From an uncultured Bacteroidales bacterium (GTDB taxonomy: Bacteria > Bacteroidota > Bacteroidia > Bacteroidales > Muribaculaceae): a stretch of 64,000 nt of DNA. A program made the position numbers and the translations under genes. Within the stretch, counting starts at the first letter, position 1, and the number at the start of each line of letters is the position of its first letter. The stretch is from contig CACWNQ010000001.1 of assembly GCA_902762385.1 (NCBI GenBank), forward strand, positions 434,001-498,000, in the 5' to 3' direction. The notes under the pieces were generated by a model that was not told the DNA's origin, searched no databases, and was given only the letters and a program-made list of their open reading frames with translations. Shown here one piece after another: positions 24,981-34,278 of this stretch.

Positions 24981-25898
24981 ATGAAAATTTTAGTTGCTAC
25001 CGAGAAACCCTTTGCTGCAGCTGCCGTTACTGGCATCCGCGAAGTTGTTGAACAAGGTGGTCATGAGCTGGTGCTCGTTGAGAAAGGCACTAAGCAAGAT
25101 ATGATCAACGCCATTGCCGATTGTGCCGGTCTTATCGTGCGCAGCGACAAGGTTGACAAAGAGGTGTTTGATGCAGCTCCACAACTTAAGGTGGTAGTTC
25201 GCGCTGGTGCTGGTTATGACAATATCGACCTCGACGAGGCCACAAAGCATGGCGTATGCGTTATGAACACTCCTGGCCAGAACGCTAATGCTGTAGCTGA
25301 GCTCGTGTTTGGTATGATTGTATCACTCATCCGCAACCGCTACAATGGAACTTCGGGCACCGAGCTTAAGGGCAAGACCCTGGGTATCCACGCCTATGGT
25401 GCTGTAGGACGCAACGTTGCTCGCATCGCTAAGGGCTTCGACATGAAGGTTAGCGCCCTCGACCCATTCGTTAAGGACGAGGTAATGGAAGCCGATGGCA
25501 TCATCCCAGTTCACAGTGTTGAGGAACTTTACAAGAATAATCAGTATGTAAGTCTGCATATCCCCGCCAACGACCAAACTCGCAAGTCGGTTAACCGTGC
25601 ACTTCTTGAGCTCATGCCTAAGGGCGGCACTCTTATCAACGCCGCTCGCAAAGAGGTTATCAACGAGGATGACCTCGCAGCCGTGCTCGAGAGCCGTACC
25701 GACCTCAAGTATGTTGCCGACGTGAAACCCGACAACGCTGCCGAGCTCGAAGAGAAGTATGCCGACAGAGTATTCTTCACTCCTAAGAAAATGGGTGCTC
25801 AAACTGCTGAAGCCAACATCAACGCTGGTTTGGCTGCTGCCAACCAAGTTGTAGCACACCTGAAAGACGGTTTCAACCGCTTCCAAGTGAACAAATAA
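24981..25898 (+). CDS. serA: D-3-phosphoglycerate dehydrogenase, short form
   Basis: First step of serine synthesis. The ATG at 24981 (MKILVATEKPFAAAAVTGI) is chosen because an upstream in-frame ATG would read through the intergenic hairpin. The NAD-binding Rossmann motif is LGIHAYGAVGRNVA (about 134-147), and the conserved Arg lies in INAARKEVI (Arg223). The place of the catalytic His (TPHIGGST in typical enzymes) reads TPKKMGAQT, that is Lys269. The same change is known in the Bacteroides/Entamoeba-type enzymes, which also lack the C-terminal ACT serine-binding domain, as here (305 aa). It is therefore probably not inhibited by serine through an ACT domain. Confidence 0.93.
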   Translation: MKILVATEKPFAAAAVTGIREVVEQGGHELVLVEKGTKQDMINAIADCAGLIVRSDKVDKEVFDAAPQLKVVVRAGAGYDNIDLDEATKHGVCVMNTPGQNANAVAELVFGMIVSLIRNRYNGTSGTELKGKTLGIHAYGAVGRNVARIAKGFDMKVSALDPFVKDEVMEADGIIPVHSVEELYKNNQYVSLHIPANDQTRKSVNRALLELMPKGGTLINAARKEVINEDDLAAVLESRTDLKYVADVKPDNAAELEEKYADRVFFTPKKMGAQTAEANINAGLAAANQVVAHLKDGFNRFQVNK

Positions 25899-25929
25899 TC
25901 ACATTATTTGACAACTCACACAAAATCAG

Positions 25930-25967
25930 TCCCCGCAAGCATTATGCTTAGCGGGGATTATATTTGT
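25930..25967 (+). terminator. Intrinsic terminator after serA
   Basis: TCCCCGC (25930-25936) with GCGGGGA (25951-25957), and inner pairing AAGCA/TGCTT, followed by TTATATTTG. Confidence 0.8.
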
Positions 25968-25985
25968 AACATATTTACCTATAGC

Positions 25986-28070
25986 TTATAGGTTAAGAAT
26001 CCGATTATAAATATATGTTATGTCGGCTGCTGTAATCCTTCCATCATAATCCACATCAGCTCGTTGAATGTGTTCAAAAGACAGACCTAGTAGAATATTG
26101 TAAAGCACAGTGATATCTGCAGCTGTTATGGCACCGTCGCCGTCAACATCACCATTAAGTTTGGCCAGCAAATATTTGATGCCCGCATCGATATCGAGTT
26201 TGCCATATCCCCACTTCTTGGCTAGGCCATTCTCGACATAAGAATCACTATAACATGTAGCAGCAAAGATTTCTTTCACCTGCGATGGTGACAACATAGG
26301 GTTAATCTCTAGCCACAATGCAATCGCACCTACAACTACGGGGGTCGACATTGAGGTTCCACCTTCCAATCCATAAGGATAGTCGATGCCGTCGACTGTG
26401 ACTTTATCGACAATCTTGGCAGGATTATTAAAAGCTTCAACATACCGGCTCACCGATGATGCCACCATATATCCAGGAGCAACAACATCAGGTCTCGGCT
26501 TGTTGAGGGCATCGGGACCAAACCCTGAGAAATAGGCTATGTCGTAAGGATAACAGTCGCTTATGATCTTTGTGCTTCCATCTTCCATCACAAATGAATT
26601 GTTAGAACAATAGGCCCCAACCGAAATAACACTATCGGTGGTGGCAAGGTCACTCACTGTGCATCCATAACCAACCGTGCCGCCAGCCCAGCCGTTGATT
26701 CCTGATTTAGAATAAACTGGCTGACCGCCACACCACCCCATAAGTTTCACTCCTACAGGGGCTTTGTTGACCAGTCCTATGCGGTAACGACTACGGTCAA
26801 TTGTAGAATAATTGGTTTCAACTAGAGAGTGAAAAAGGCCATTTTCTTCTACAGTACACACATAATAGAGTTCTCCTGTAAAATACTTCGCAAAAATTGT
26901 GTCGGCCTCACTTGATATCATGTACACACTATCGAGTTCGGCAACACTAGGAATGTCAAGACGATGTAGCATGACCTTATCCTTAACGTCCCAAATCTCA
27001 ACATCTACAGTGTGGCGCTGCGATGAACGCGACCACATGCTTGAATAACCACGCATCGGCTCGCGACTGTACCAGTTACTCAAGAAAGTTGCAAGAGAAT
27101 CGTTCTCACCAAGTGTCTTGCTGATGTTTATTGGCATGTCGCCATCATTACCTGCCGAAACTACACATATGCGTCCAGGACCCGATACATCGTCAAAAAG
27201 TCGACACAGCATTGAACTTCCATCATGAGCACCCTCTTGTCCACCTAAACTCATATTAATTACTGCGGGACGCCCCACTTTGTCGGCATAATCAAAGATA
27301 TATTTTACCGAATTGGCGATGTTAAAGTCGGTGAGGCTGTCATCAGGCATAGCACAAATCACAAGTTCGGCACCAGTTGCCACTCCATGGTAACCATTAT
27401 TGAAACAGCTACCGGCGGCAGTGCCTGTAGTGTGTGTGCCATGATACATGGTTGAGTCATCGGTAGTCAGCATAGCAATTTGTTCGACTGTAGTATATTC
27501 ACTTCCAGGCAATTCATTCCCATCTACTACTGGAGCTGAACCTGTGTTGTCACATGGCAAATAGGCTCTAACAATGCGATTGTTGCCGTCCTTATCTTGG
27601 AAATTTATGTGGTTGAAATCAACCCCAACGTCAATCATACCCACAATTACCCCTTTGCCAGTGTAGGCAGGACCGGTGTAGTCATCATGAGTAACTGTCA
27701 TTGAAGGGAATCTTGACAATTCCAAAGCCTTATCGTTGTATAACGTGAGTGGTCTTGCAATTCTCACACTCTTAACACCCTTTACCTTAGCAACATCAGC
27801 AATCGCATTTAACGGAATTCTAGCTGTAGCCACATTGCCGAAACTGGCGTTGACTCTTATTCCCATATCCCTTAACCGATGCAGCACAATAGGAGCATCA
27901 ATGGTTACGAAGACACTTAACTCAACATTATGTTGTACAGCAAGAGTTGCTCTCGAAGTATTAATTCGATGCTTCGCAAGTTCAATCGATGTTTGAGCTG
28001 GGAACACTCCTGGCAAAGCTATCGATGCTGCTAACAATGCAATAAAGAAAAACAAGAAATGACGTTTCAT
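25986..28070 (-). CDS. Secreted S8 (subtilisin-like) serine protease with C-terminal dockerin repeats
   Basis: The start at 28070 (MKRHFLFFFIALLAASIALPGVFP) gives a signal peptide and 694 aa. A propeptide-like region covers about 25-120. The subtilase catalytic triad is visible as Asp147 in VIVGMIDVGVDFNH, His213 in YHGTHTTGTAAG, and Ser in GLEGGTSMSTPVVVGAIALW near residue 575. The domain is interrupted by long inserts (about 320-500), as in C5a-peptidase-like forms. The tail after about 635 has two dockerin type I calcium loops, NGDVDGDGAITAADITVLYN and ADVDYDGRITAADITYIYN. No Por/T9SS sorting domain is seen. It is probably an exported protease; a cohesin partner is not in this window. Confidence 0.88.
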   Translation of the reverse strand: MKRHFLFFFIALLAASIALPGVFPAQTSIELAKHRINTSRATLAVQHNVELSVFVTIDAPIVLHRLRDMGIRVNASFGNVATARIPLNAIADVAKVKGVKSVRIARPLTLYNDKALELSRFPSMTVTHDDYTGPAYTGKGVIVGMIDVGVDFNHINFQDKDGNNRIVRAYLPCDNTGSAPVVDGNELPGSEYTTVEQIAMLTTDDSTMYHGTHTTGTAAGSCFNNGYHGVATGAELVICAMPDDSLTDFNIANSVKYIFDYADKVGRPAVINMSLGGQEGAHDGSSMLCRLFDDVSGPGRICVVSAGNDGDMPINISKTLGENDSLATFLSNWYSREPMRGYSSMWSRSSQRHTVDVEIWDVKDKVMLHRLDIPSVAELDSVYMISSEADTIFAKYFTGELYYVCTVEENGLFHSLVETNYSTIDRSRYRIGLVNKAPVGVKLMGWCGGQPVYSKSGINGWAGGTVGYGCTVSDLATTDSVISVGAYCSNNSFVMEDGSTKIISDCYPYDIAYFSGFGPDALNKPRPDVVAPGYMVASSVSRYVEAFNNPAKIVDKVTVDGIDYPYGLEGGTSMSTPVVVGAIALWLEINPMLSPSQVKEIFAATCYSDSYVENGLAKKWGYGKLDIDAGIKYLLAKLNGDVDGDGAITAADITVLYNILLGLSFEHIQRADVDYDGRITAADITYIYNRILNL

Positions 28071-28088
28071 GATAAATAGTATTTTTTG

Positions 28089-28119
28089 CAAATATAATCA
28101 TTACATTCCTTTAAAACAA
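28089..28119 (-). promoter_or_regulatory. Promoter of the S8 protease gene
   Basis: Minus-strand TTG (28117-28119), 20 bp, TATATTTG (28089-28096), 18 nt before the ATG. Confidence 0.68.
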
Positions 28120-28120
28120 G

Positions 28121-28161
28121 AAAATCCCGATGAAGAACCTATTAAATTCTCCATCGGGATT
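28121..28161 (-). terminator. Terminator of the TPR/TonB-associated operon
   Basis: AATCCCGATG (28123-28132) pairs with CATCGGGATT (28152-28161), with further inner pairing AGAA/TTCT. On the minus strand it is followed by TTCTTGTTTT. Confidence 0.75.
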
Positions 28162-28181
28162 ATGATATTAGTGAATTAATT

Positions 28182-29822
28182 CTATTGCTTATTCAATTGC
28201 TCTACATACTTGCGAAGAGTCTCATTGTTAGGATCAACATTCAACCATTTCTCGAAGTAGGTCTTTGAAAGGTCGTTCTGATTCTGCTTCAAGTAGTAGT
28301 TAGCAAGATAACGATAGCAAAGCTGATAGTAGTAAGTTGCATTCTTGTTATCCTTGTTAGCGTCAACTGCCGACTCAAGTTTCTTATAAGCGTCTAATGC
28401 AGTGCCATCAAACTCGGTAGCCTCTGACAACGACATGATACGAGTATTCAAGTAGTAGTTGCTCACCTCGTTCGGCTGCTTCTCAATAAGCTCAGCAACC
28501 GCATTCTTACCACGGGCCAATGCTTGGGCTTTATCTTGTGCATTGGTTGCTGTATCCTCGGCAACACGGCAATAAGCATTTGCTAAGTTGTAAAGATCAT
28601 CGATTGTGTAGTTGCCACTGTCAACAACCTTTTGGCGAAGAGCGGCAGCTTTACCAAAGTCTCTGTTTTTATTGTAAATACCAATGAGCTGATTGCGGAT
28701 TGTCTTGTCATCGGGGAAAATAGTCATAGCCTTCTCAAATGCCTGCTCGGCCTCGTCGGCGCGATCAAGCTGAGCTAGTGCAGTTGCAAAGTATGAATAG
28801 TCAGATGGGATATAGAATGAGTTGTATTGTTCGGGCAGAGCAAAGAATCTCTTACCTGTCTCAATAGCACCTTCCCAGTCTTGTTTACCACATTGGCTAT
28901 AGAGTTTCAGACGATAGCCGAAGAAGTTGTTGTAAACCTTCTCATCTTCAGGTTCCGAGATAAGACGATTACAAACCTCAATCGCTTTGTCATTCTCCTT
29001 GTTCATCCATAACAGTTGAGCGTAACGAACCTCATCTTTTGCAAAGTGGTTGGGGTTCTCATAGTACTTACCATAGTACTCAAGAGCTTTGGCCACGTTA
29101 TTGTTCTCATAATACTTCTCAGCAAGCTCACGCTGAACAAGAGCATTGTTAGGGACCTGAGCCAAAAGGCTTTCAAGACTCTTAAGTGCCCTGTCGGGGT
29201 TCAGGAAGAAATCCACGTTTGTGAACTTCACATGACTCTCGATGTTGGTGGGCTCATAACCGAATGCAAGCTCATACTGACCAGCAGCTGCACCCCACTC
29301 TTTCTTGTAGCCCAGCTCATCACCTTTGAAAATGTAGTAGTCAGGATCATTTGGATTCCACTTGAAAGCATTATTGGTGTACTTGTTAATTTGCTTAGCA
29401 TAAGCATTTGCATCGACATAGTAATAAGCGTTAGCAATTGCAACTGCAAGCTTTGAGTTTTTCTTTGAAAGTTTCTCGGCTTGTTTAAAGAGGTTCTCTG
29501 CACCTTTTACATCACCATTTTTGAGGGCAACAGCACCTTTTCCAACATAGTTGAATGGGTTCTTGGCATCGGCCTGAATGCCCTTATCATAGTTAGACTG
29601 CGCGAGTGAGAGGTCACCCTTGTGATAAGCAATCTCACCCAGGTAGTAGTAAGCCTCGGTCTTGTTAGTCTGAGGATTGTTGAGATTTCTCTCTAACAAT
29701 TCTCTGGCATCATCAAGCTTACCAATCTTGTAGAAGTCAATACCATCTTTGTATCCTTGTGCATTTACTGCAAAGTATGCGCATGCCAGAAGCATGACTG
29801 CAAAAAAGAATTTAGTTTTCAT
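28182..29822 (-). CDS. Exported tetratricopeptide repeat protein of the TonB cluster
   Basis: The start at 29822 (MKTKFFFAVMLLACAYFAVNAQ) gives a signal peptide and 546 aa. About ten TPR units follow, for example AYYYLGEIAYHKGDLSLAQSNYDKGIQADAKNPF, ALVQRELAEKYYENNNVAKALEYYGKYYENPNHF and YYQLCYRYLANYYLKQNQNDLSKTYFEKWLNVDPNN. TPRs act as protein-binding scaffolds. It is the last gene after the PstS-like gene in the ExbB-ExbD-TonB cluster, an order common in Bacteroidales. Its job there is unknown; a periplasmic partner of the TonB machinery is an inference from position. Confidence 0.82.
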   Translation of the reverse strand: MKTKFFFAVMLLACAYFAVNAQGYKDGIDFYKIGKLDDARELLERNLNNPQTNKTEAYYYLGEIAYHKGDLSLAQSNYDKGIQADAKNPFNYVGKGAVALKNGDVKGAENLFKQAEKLSKKNSKLAVAIANAYYYVDANAYAKQINKYTNNAFKWNPNDPDYYIFKGDELGYKKEWGAAAGQYELAFGYEPTNIESHVKFTNVDFFLNPDRALKSLESLLAQVPNNALVQRELAEKYYENNNVAKALEYYGKYYENPNHFAKDEVRYAQLLWMNKENDKAIEVCNRLISEPEDEKVYNNFFGYRLKLYSQCGKQDWEGAIETGKRFFALPEQYNSFYIPSDYSYFATALAQLDRADEAEQAFEKAMTIFPDDKTIRNQLIGIYNKNRDFGKAAALRQKVVDSGNYTIDDLYNLANAYCRVAEDTATNAQDKAQALARGKNAVAELIEKQPNEVSNYYLNTRIMSLSEATEFDGTALDAYKKLESAVDANKDNKNATYYYQLCYRYLANYYLKQNQNDLSKTYFEKWLNVDPNNETLRKYVEQLNKQ

Positions 29823-29902
29823 CGTTATAAGTATTAAATAGTTGATAAAATGTTTCGTATCTCTTATGTTGTTCCCTTTGGGGATTAAACTTGTTAGAAT
29901 CA

Positions 29903-30904
29903 TTACTCTTCGCCACCCACATTTACAATCCTGACTGGTACTGCAGCAGGCGAAATGCCAGTTTGAAGTATTATCTTCTGACCTATGCTTCCTGTCAAGA
30001 ACACAAAGAAGTCATGGTCGAGAGTGCCTAGCGGCGAAGCATCGATAGCAAAGATCTCACGTGTGAGAGGATAAGAACCGTCGAAGATATAGGCCTGATA
30101 GGGTTTATAATCTTTCAAACTCTCCTCGGTGCGAACTCCAAGCACCTTAATTTCATCGGTAAACTTAGTCTCTTGTCGAGAAGTTTCTCCGCTCTCTAGC
30201 TCAGCATATTTCTCCTCGATAGTAGTAGCTGTCGACTTCATGTCGGTTGTTATCCAGCTAACGCCTATCACACCTATAGCATTTTTAGTCTTCTTAACGG
30301 CGTCAAACACTTCTTGCGAGCTGCCTTGTGCAAAAAACTCGATAGGGAGGTCATTGCCATTGTTGAACTTGTCTTTCATATAATGAAGCACACCTGAGCG
30401 GTTTTTGTCAAACACAACCTTGATGGGTTCATTCTTGAGTTTAGTGGGATATACATCTCCCCATTTTTTTGACTTGCCAGTCATAATATCGGCAATATCA
30501 TTAACTGATACAAAGTCAATATCATTTGCGTTATTAACGATCAATGCCACAGCATCAACAGCTATTCGTCTCGAACGGTAGGCTCGACCTTGCCCCTTAA
30601 GTATCTTCTTCTGGTTGGGTGTCAAGTCACGATAAGTGATGATAAGGTTTGCCTTCTCATTCAGCAGTGAGTCGAGAGCAGCAGCTTCATCAATATAACG
30701 AGCTAGCACGCTGGCATCCTTATATGAAAACTCAAAGACATCAATCTCATCGTCAAGCACATTCTTGAACGACTCGTCACACAGCACCTTGCACAAGCCA
30801 CTAACGGCACTTGCCTTAGTTTTCTTGCCCTTGTTGCAAGATGTGAAGGATGCAGCCATTGCCACAACAATCATCAATGATAATATTATTCTTTTGTAAG
30901 TCAT
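29903..30904 (-). CDS. PstS-like substrate-binding lipoprotein
   Basis: 333 aa. The signal MTYKRIILSLMIVVAMAASFTSC has a lipobox with Cys23. The body is a periplasmic binding protein of the PstS-like class: DESFKNVLDDEIDVFE, NLIITYRDLTPNQKKIL, VDAVALIVNNANDIDFVSVNDIADIMTGKSKKWGD, NRSGVLHYMKDKF, NAIGVIGVSWI, and YPLTREIFAI near the end. No pstCAB genes are near. In Bacteroidales this type sits with exbB-exbD-tonB, so it may serve outer-membrane transport rather than an ABC transporter. The ligand is not certain. Confidence 0.82.
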   Translation of the reverse strand: MTYKRIILSLMIVVAMAASFTSCNKGKKTKASAVSGLCKVLCDESFKNVLDDEIDVFEFSYKDASVLARYIDEAAALDSLLNEKANLIITYRDLTPNQKKILKGQGRAYRSRRIAVDAVALIVNNANDIDFVSVNDIADIMTGKSKKWGDVYPTKLKNEPIKVVFDKNRSGVLHYMKDKFNNGNDLPIEFFAQGSSQEVFDAVKKTKNAIGVIGVSWITTDMKSTATTIEEKYAELESGETSRQETKFTDEIKVLGVRTEESLKDYKPYQAYIFDGSYPLTREIFAIDASPLGTLDHDFFVFLTGSIGQKIILQTGISPAAVPVRIVNVGGEE

Positions 30905-30923
30905 AGTGCTGTGTTTTTAAAAG

Positions 30924-31175
30924 TTATTCTTTATTTCGGTCTTCCAAATCTTTGAGTCGATAATAATCGGTACCTTTAATCTGCCTATAGCAGCGGTATA
31001 TTCCATAAATCGCAAATATCGTGCCAAAGACATACCGCAAAGTGTACCATGGTTCTGTTTCCCATTTAAAGAAGTTGATATACAACAGATAGGCCATCCC
31101 AAAATAAACCAAAATCATGAATACCCCAAAGAATACTCTTATTGCCTTAAAAATAGTGCCTGTGCCCAGCTTCAT
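30924..31175 (-). CDS. Small two-helix membrane protein, unknown function
   Basis: 83 aa: MKLGTGTIFKAIRVFFGVFMILVYFGMAYLLYIN gives helix one (about 14-34) and YTLRYVFGTIFAIYGIYRCYRQIKG gives helix two (about 44-64). A charged C-terminal tail follows (RLKDLEDRNKE). It lies 19 bp upstream of the PstS-like gene on the same strand and probably belongs to the same transcript. I do not recognise a named family. The frame is supported by its membrane pattern and operon position. Confidence 0.65.
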   Translation of the reverse strand: MKLGTGTIFKAIRVFFGVFMILVYFGMAYLLYINFFKWETEPWYTLRYVFGTIFAIYGIYRCYRQIKGTDYYRLKDLEDRNKE

Positions 31176-31339
31176 GATTATAATTTCTTTAATTTTTTAC
31201 CTTAGACGCAACAAGTGTTAATTGGTTTATTTAAAGAAAACGAAAAATTAACATCTCTAGCGTGAATAATACGTTGTAAAATTACTAAAAAATCAACTAA
31301 TCTTATCAATAATATATGATATATTATAAAATCTTAACG

Positions 31340-32416
31340 TTAATCGGAGTGGTCGGCCACTTTATCCATTGAAAACTCGTCAAACCTGAAATAGTGATCG
31401 ACAAGAGCCGAACCCCTCATTAACGATGTAGCCGCACTTGTGCCATCACTGCCACGCCAGAATCGACGAGTAACTGTGAAGTCAACATTATAACGAGGAA
31501 GCTTGTCGGCATCAAGACTCTTTCTCACGTCAACTGCAAGAGACGAGAAAGCAATCGAATCAATATCACTCTCCTCAAAGGCATTGAAATAATCACGCAC
31601 ATCGCTGTGACTAGCGTTATGCTTTCCCATGAAGTTTGTCATGCTTGTGTTGCATGTCGACATCATTTCGACCACACTCCATTGCTCTAATCCTGAGAGG
31701 AACTGCTGAACAAGATTCTTAACCTGGTCACGCTCATCTATTGTGAGTTCGGCCATCCTGAATTCTTCATACCGGCTTCTAGCCTCGGCAATGTGCTTAC
31801 CGCTAGGAAACTCACGCATATAGGCATCAAATGCCATTTTCGTGTTCTTCTCAATAGCGTTATTCCACACCACATCATCGAGGATGCCCTTAGCCTCATC
31901 GAGGAATTTACTTTTAGGATGGTTATTGATGAAAGAACGCAACTGAAACTCGTCATTACTGGCCTGAACCTGTTCCCACATTGTTTTCTCGTTGATGAGC
32001 AATGTGTACATTTTTTTGGCTTCGTCAGAATGCCCACCATTAGGATAAGTGTCGATATACTTCTTATAATCAGCGATCTCGTGAGTCTGTTCACACTGAG
32101 CCCATAGCGACTCCTCATCTTGATGTGATATACCCATATATAATGCTCCACCCACAATAGCCAGTGCCAAAACCACGGCTACTGCAATTATAAGCCAACT
32201 GTTATTGCCTTTCTTTGCCCCATTATCTCTATAACCTTGAGAGTAATAGGATGGCGACTGGTTGCCCTGACGAATCCCTTGTTGTTGTGTTCCATCAACA
32301 TGGGCTGGACTTGAATGGTTATCAATGTGTGGCTCACGCCACAGTTTTGAACCACAACGTGGACAATAGGTATCGTTAGGGCCTATTATCTCATTTCCAC
32401 AATTATTGCATCTCAT
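31340..32416 (-). CDS. Zinc-ribbon membrane protein with repeated helical motif
   Basis: 358 aa from the ATG at 32416 (a GTG three codons earlier is possible). Residues 2-23 form a zinc ribbon with two CxxC pairs (MRCNNCGNEI...YCPRCGSKL). A Ser/Gln-rich linker follows, then one transmembrane helix (about 77-100, SWLIIAVAVVLALAIVGGALYMG). The extracytoplasmic part has three repeats of the type YKKYIDTYPNGGHSDEAKKMY, LRSFINNHPKSKFLDEAKGIL and FDAYMREFPSGKHIAEARSRY, then a C-terminal domain of unknown kind. A link to the TonB cluster is by position only; it has its own promoter. Confidence 0.72.
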   Translation of the reverse strand: MRCNNCGNEIIGPNDTYCPRCGSKLWREPHIDNHSSPAHVDGTQQQGIRQGNQSPSYYSQGYRDNGAKKGNNSWLIIAVAVVLALAIVGGALYMGISHQDEESLWAQCEQTHEIADYKKYIDTYPNGGHSDEAKKMYTLLINEKTMWEQVQASNDEFQLRSFINNHPKSKFLDEAKGILDDVVWNNAIEKNTKMAFDAYMREFPSGKHIAEARSRYEEFRMAELTIDERDQVKNLVQQFLSGLEQWSVVEMMSTCNTSMTNFMGKHNASHSDVRDYFNAFEESDIDSIAFSSLAVDVRKSLDADKLPRYNVDFTVTRRFWRGSDGTSAATSLMRGSALVDHYFRFDEFSMDKVADHSD

Positions 32417-32443
32417 TGTTAACACCTAAATATATTGATGTTG

Positions 32444-32474
32444 CAAAATTATGAAAGATAAAACAAACGTGCAA
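32444..32474 (-). promoter_or_regulatory. Promoter of the zinc-ribbon gene
   Basis: Minus-strand TTG (32472-32474), 20 bp, TAATTTTG (32444-32451), 28 nt before the start at 32416. Confidence 0.62.
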
Positions 32475-32542
32475 CGGTTTTAATGAGAATAAACAAAAAA
32501 AGTGACACACAAAAGTAGCGATTTAATGATGTATTGAAATAA

Positions 32543-32574
32543 AAAACCGCTCGATTTAAATGTCGAGCGGTTTT
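32543..32574 (-). terminator. Intrinsic terminator after tonB
   Basis: Twelve-base stem AAAACCGCTCGA / TCGAGCGGTTTT (32543-32554, 32563-32574) with an 8-nt loop and T-rich flank on the minus strand. It separates tonB from the zinc-ribbon gene. Confidence 0.85.
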
Positions 32575-32613
32575 AAAAATTTATGTTATTTCGTAATGAA
32601 ATATCATGTGTGA

Positions 32614-33543
32614 TTAATTCACACCCTGAAGCTTAAATTGTACTGGTAAAGTATACCATACACGAACAGGATCACCCACAGCGTTACGGCCAGGTGAGAA
32701 TGCTGGCAATGACTTGCACACGCGAATTGCTTCACGGTCAAGGTCTTTGTCGACCGAACGAGCGACTTTAACCTCGCCAATCTTACCATTCTTCTCAACC
32801 ACGAACTGAACGATAACCTTACCCTGGATGTTGTTGTCGGCGGCAGCCTGTGGATAACGCAGGTGGTCGCTCAAGTACTTCATCAGTGCAGCATCACCAC
32901 CAGGATATGATGGCATGTGAGCAGCCGACTGGAATACCTCGTCCTTTTCAGGCTTGGGCTCTTCCTTCTTGGGCTCAGGTTTGGGTTCTTCCTTCTTCTC
33001 CTCCTTAGGAGGTTCAACAATAGGCTTAATCTCAGGAACAACTTCCTGGTGAGCCTGCTCGGTTGGCTTAGTGATATCGTCGCTACCACGGTCCTCGTTA
33101 ACGGCACCTACTTGACGCTCATCCTCCTTTTGTGATTCGATAGTCTTGGGTGGTTCCTTAACCTCGCTGTCATCAACGATATTCATTTCTGTCACCTTCT
33201 GAGAATTTTGAATCTCCTCCTCGAGAACTTGTTCTTTCTCTTCGGGGATTTCAATCTCTTGCTGGATTTCCTCCTCCTCCATCTCTTGCTCCATCTGTTT
33301 TGCAAGTGCTTCTTGCTCAAGACGCTCTTGCTCAAGACGACGCTCGGTCAGGTATTTATTAAGTGAGGTATAACCAAATGCCAGCAACGCTACAATTGCG
33401 ATACCTATAAGAGTATAGATTACCGACTTATTGTGACGCTTGGGTGAATCGCTTCTTAACTCATAAGCTCCGAAGTCCTTATTCTTACCTTCAAAAATAA
33501 GGTCTAGCCATTCTTTCGATGAAAGATCAACATCTTTTGCCAT
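32614..33543 (-). CDS. tonB: TonB energy transducer
   Basis: 309 aa. The cytoplasmic start MAKDVDLSSKEWLDLIFEGKNKDFGAYELR is typical of Bacteroidetes TonB, with one transmembrane helix (about 40-58, SVIYTLIGIAIVALLAFGY). A long Glu/Gln then Pro/Lys/Glu-rich spacer spans the periplasm (about 65-210). The C-terminal TonB domain follows: MPSYPGGDAALMKYLSDHLRYP, GKVIVQFVVEKNGKIGEVKVARSVDKDLDREAIRVCKSLPAFSPGR, VWYTLPVQFKL. It transmits the proton motive force from ExbB/ExbD to outer-membrane receptors. It is preceded by two exbD genes and exbB on the same strand. Confidence 0.95.
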   Translation of the reverse strand: MAKDVDLSSKEWLDLIFEGKNKDFGAYELRSDSPKRHNKSVIYTLIGIAIVALLAFGYTSLNKYLTERRLEQERLEQEALAKQMEQEMEEEEIQQEIEIPEEKEQVLEEEIQNSQKVTEMNIVDDSEVKEPPKTIESQKEDERQVGAVNEDRGSDDITKPTEQAHQEVVPEIKPIVEPPKEEKKEEPKPEPKKEEPKPEKDEVFQSAAHMPSYPGGDAALMKYLSDHLRYPQAAADNNIQGKVIVQFVVEKNGKIGEVKVARSVDKDLDREAIRVCKSLPAFSPGRNAVGDPVRVWYTLPVQFKLQGVN

Positions 33544-33574
33544 AATGTTTTCTTTTTTTTAAAGGTTAGACAAA

Positions 33575-34273
33575 TTACTTAGCAGGAGCTGCAGGAGCAC
33601 TAGCACCACCACCCAGAGGGTGACCAACTTTGTGCTCATAGAGCGTAGAGTCTTGCTTATTCAGAGCCTCAATCTGGTAAGTAGAGATTTGATTAATCTG
33701 CATCTCATCCAGCATATGAACCACGTCTGCGTAGCAGGCGTTTGCAGTAGGTTTAATAACGATGATAGGACGCTTTGCGTTCAAGTCGGCTGCCTGTTTT
33801 TCACGGGCATCTCTAACCTTAGCGTTATAAACCGAGTCATTGATAGCGCCCTTCTTCCAGTCAGCTTTAAGCTTATTAACGATGGTAAGAAGTTCCTTAT
33901 TACGCTTCTGGAGCATACCACGGATGGCGTCTTTATCATTTCCAAACTTAATGTCGTTGAGTGTGAAGTTCTCCATGTCGGGTTTTCCTTCATAGTAATA
34001 AATCTTACTATCGGTCGACTTGGATTGTCCCATCTTATCAGTTGTCACATTACCATCAAGGATGAAGGTGATAGCGTCACTCTCCTTAATTTTGGTCTCC
34101 TCCTCCTTGTTCACGTTGTCATTGGTTGGCAACACGAGGTCAAGAGTTTGAGACTTAAGCATGGTTGTACACAACATAAAGAATGTGATCAACAACATGT
34201 TCATATCAACCATAGGAGTAAAGTCGATACGGGTGTCAAATTTTTTCTGACGACTTTTATCTTTCTTTGCCAT
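33575..34273 (-). CDS. exbD: ExbD/TolR biopolymer transport protein (second copy)
   Basis: 232 aa. The start MAKKDKSRQKKFDTRIDFTPMVDMNMLLITFFMLCTTMLKSQTLDLVLP holds the conserved membrane helix with Asp in TPMVDMNMLL, the likely proton-carrying residue. A periplasmic domain follows with RPIIVIKPTANACYADVVHMLDEMQINQISTYQIEALNKQD. It is longer than E. coli ExbD (about 140 aa), as usual in Bacteroidetes. It lies 5 bp after the other exbD, so the two are probably co-translated and may form a heterodimer. Confidence 0.92.
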   Translation of the reverse strand: MAKKDKSRQKKFDTRIDFTPMVDMNMLLITFFMLCTTMLKSQTLDLVLPTNDNVNKEEETKIKESDAITFILDGNVTTDKMGQSKSTDSKIYYYEGKPDMENFTLNDIKFGNDKDAIRGMLQKRNKELLTIVNKLKADWKKGAINDSVYNAKVRDAREKQAADLNAKRPIIVIKPTANACYADVVHMLDEMQINQISTYQIEALNKQDSTLYEHKVGHPLGGGASAPAAPAK

Positions 34274-34278
34274 ATCTC

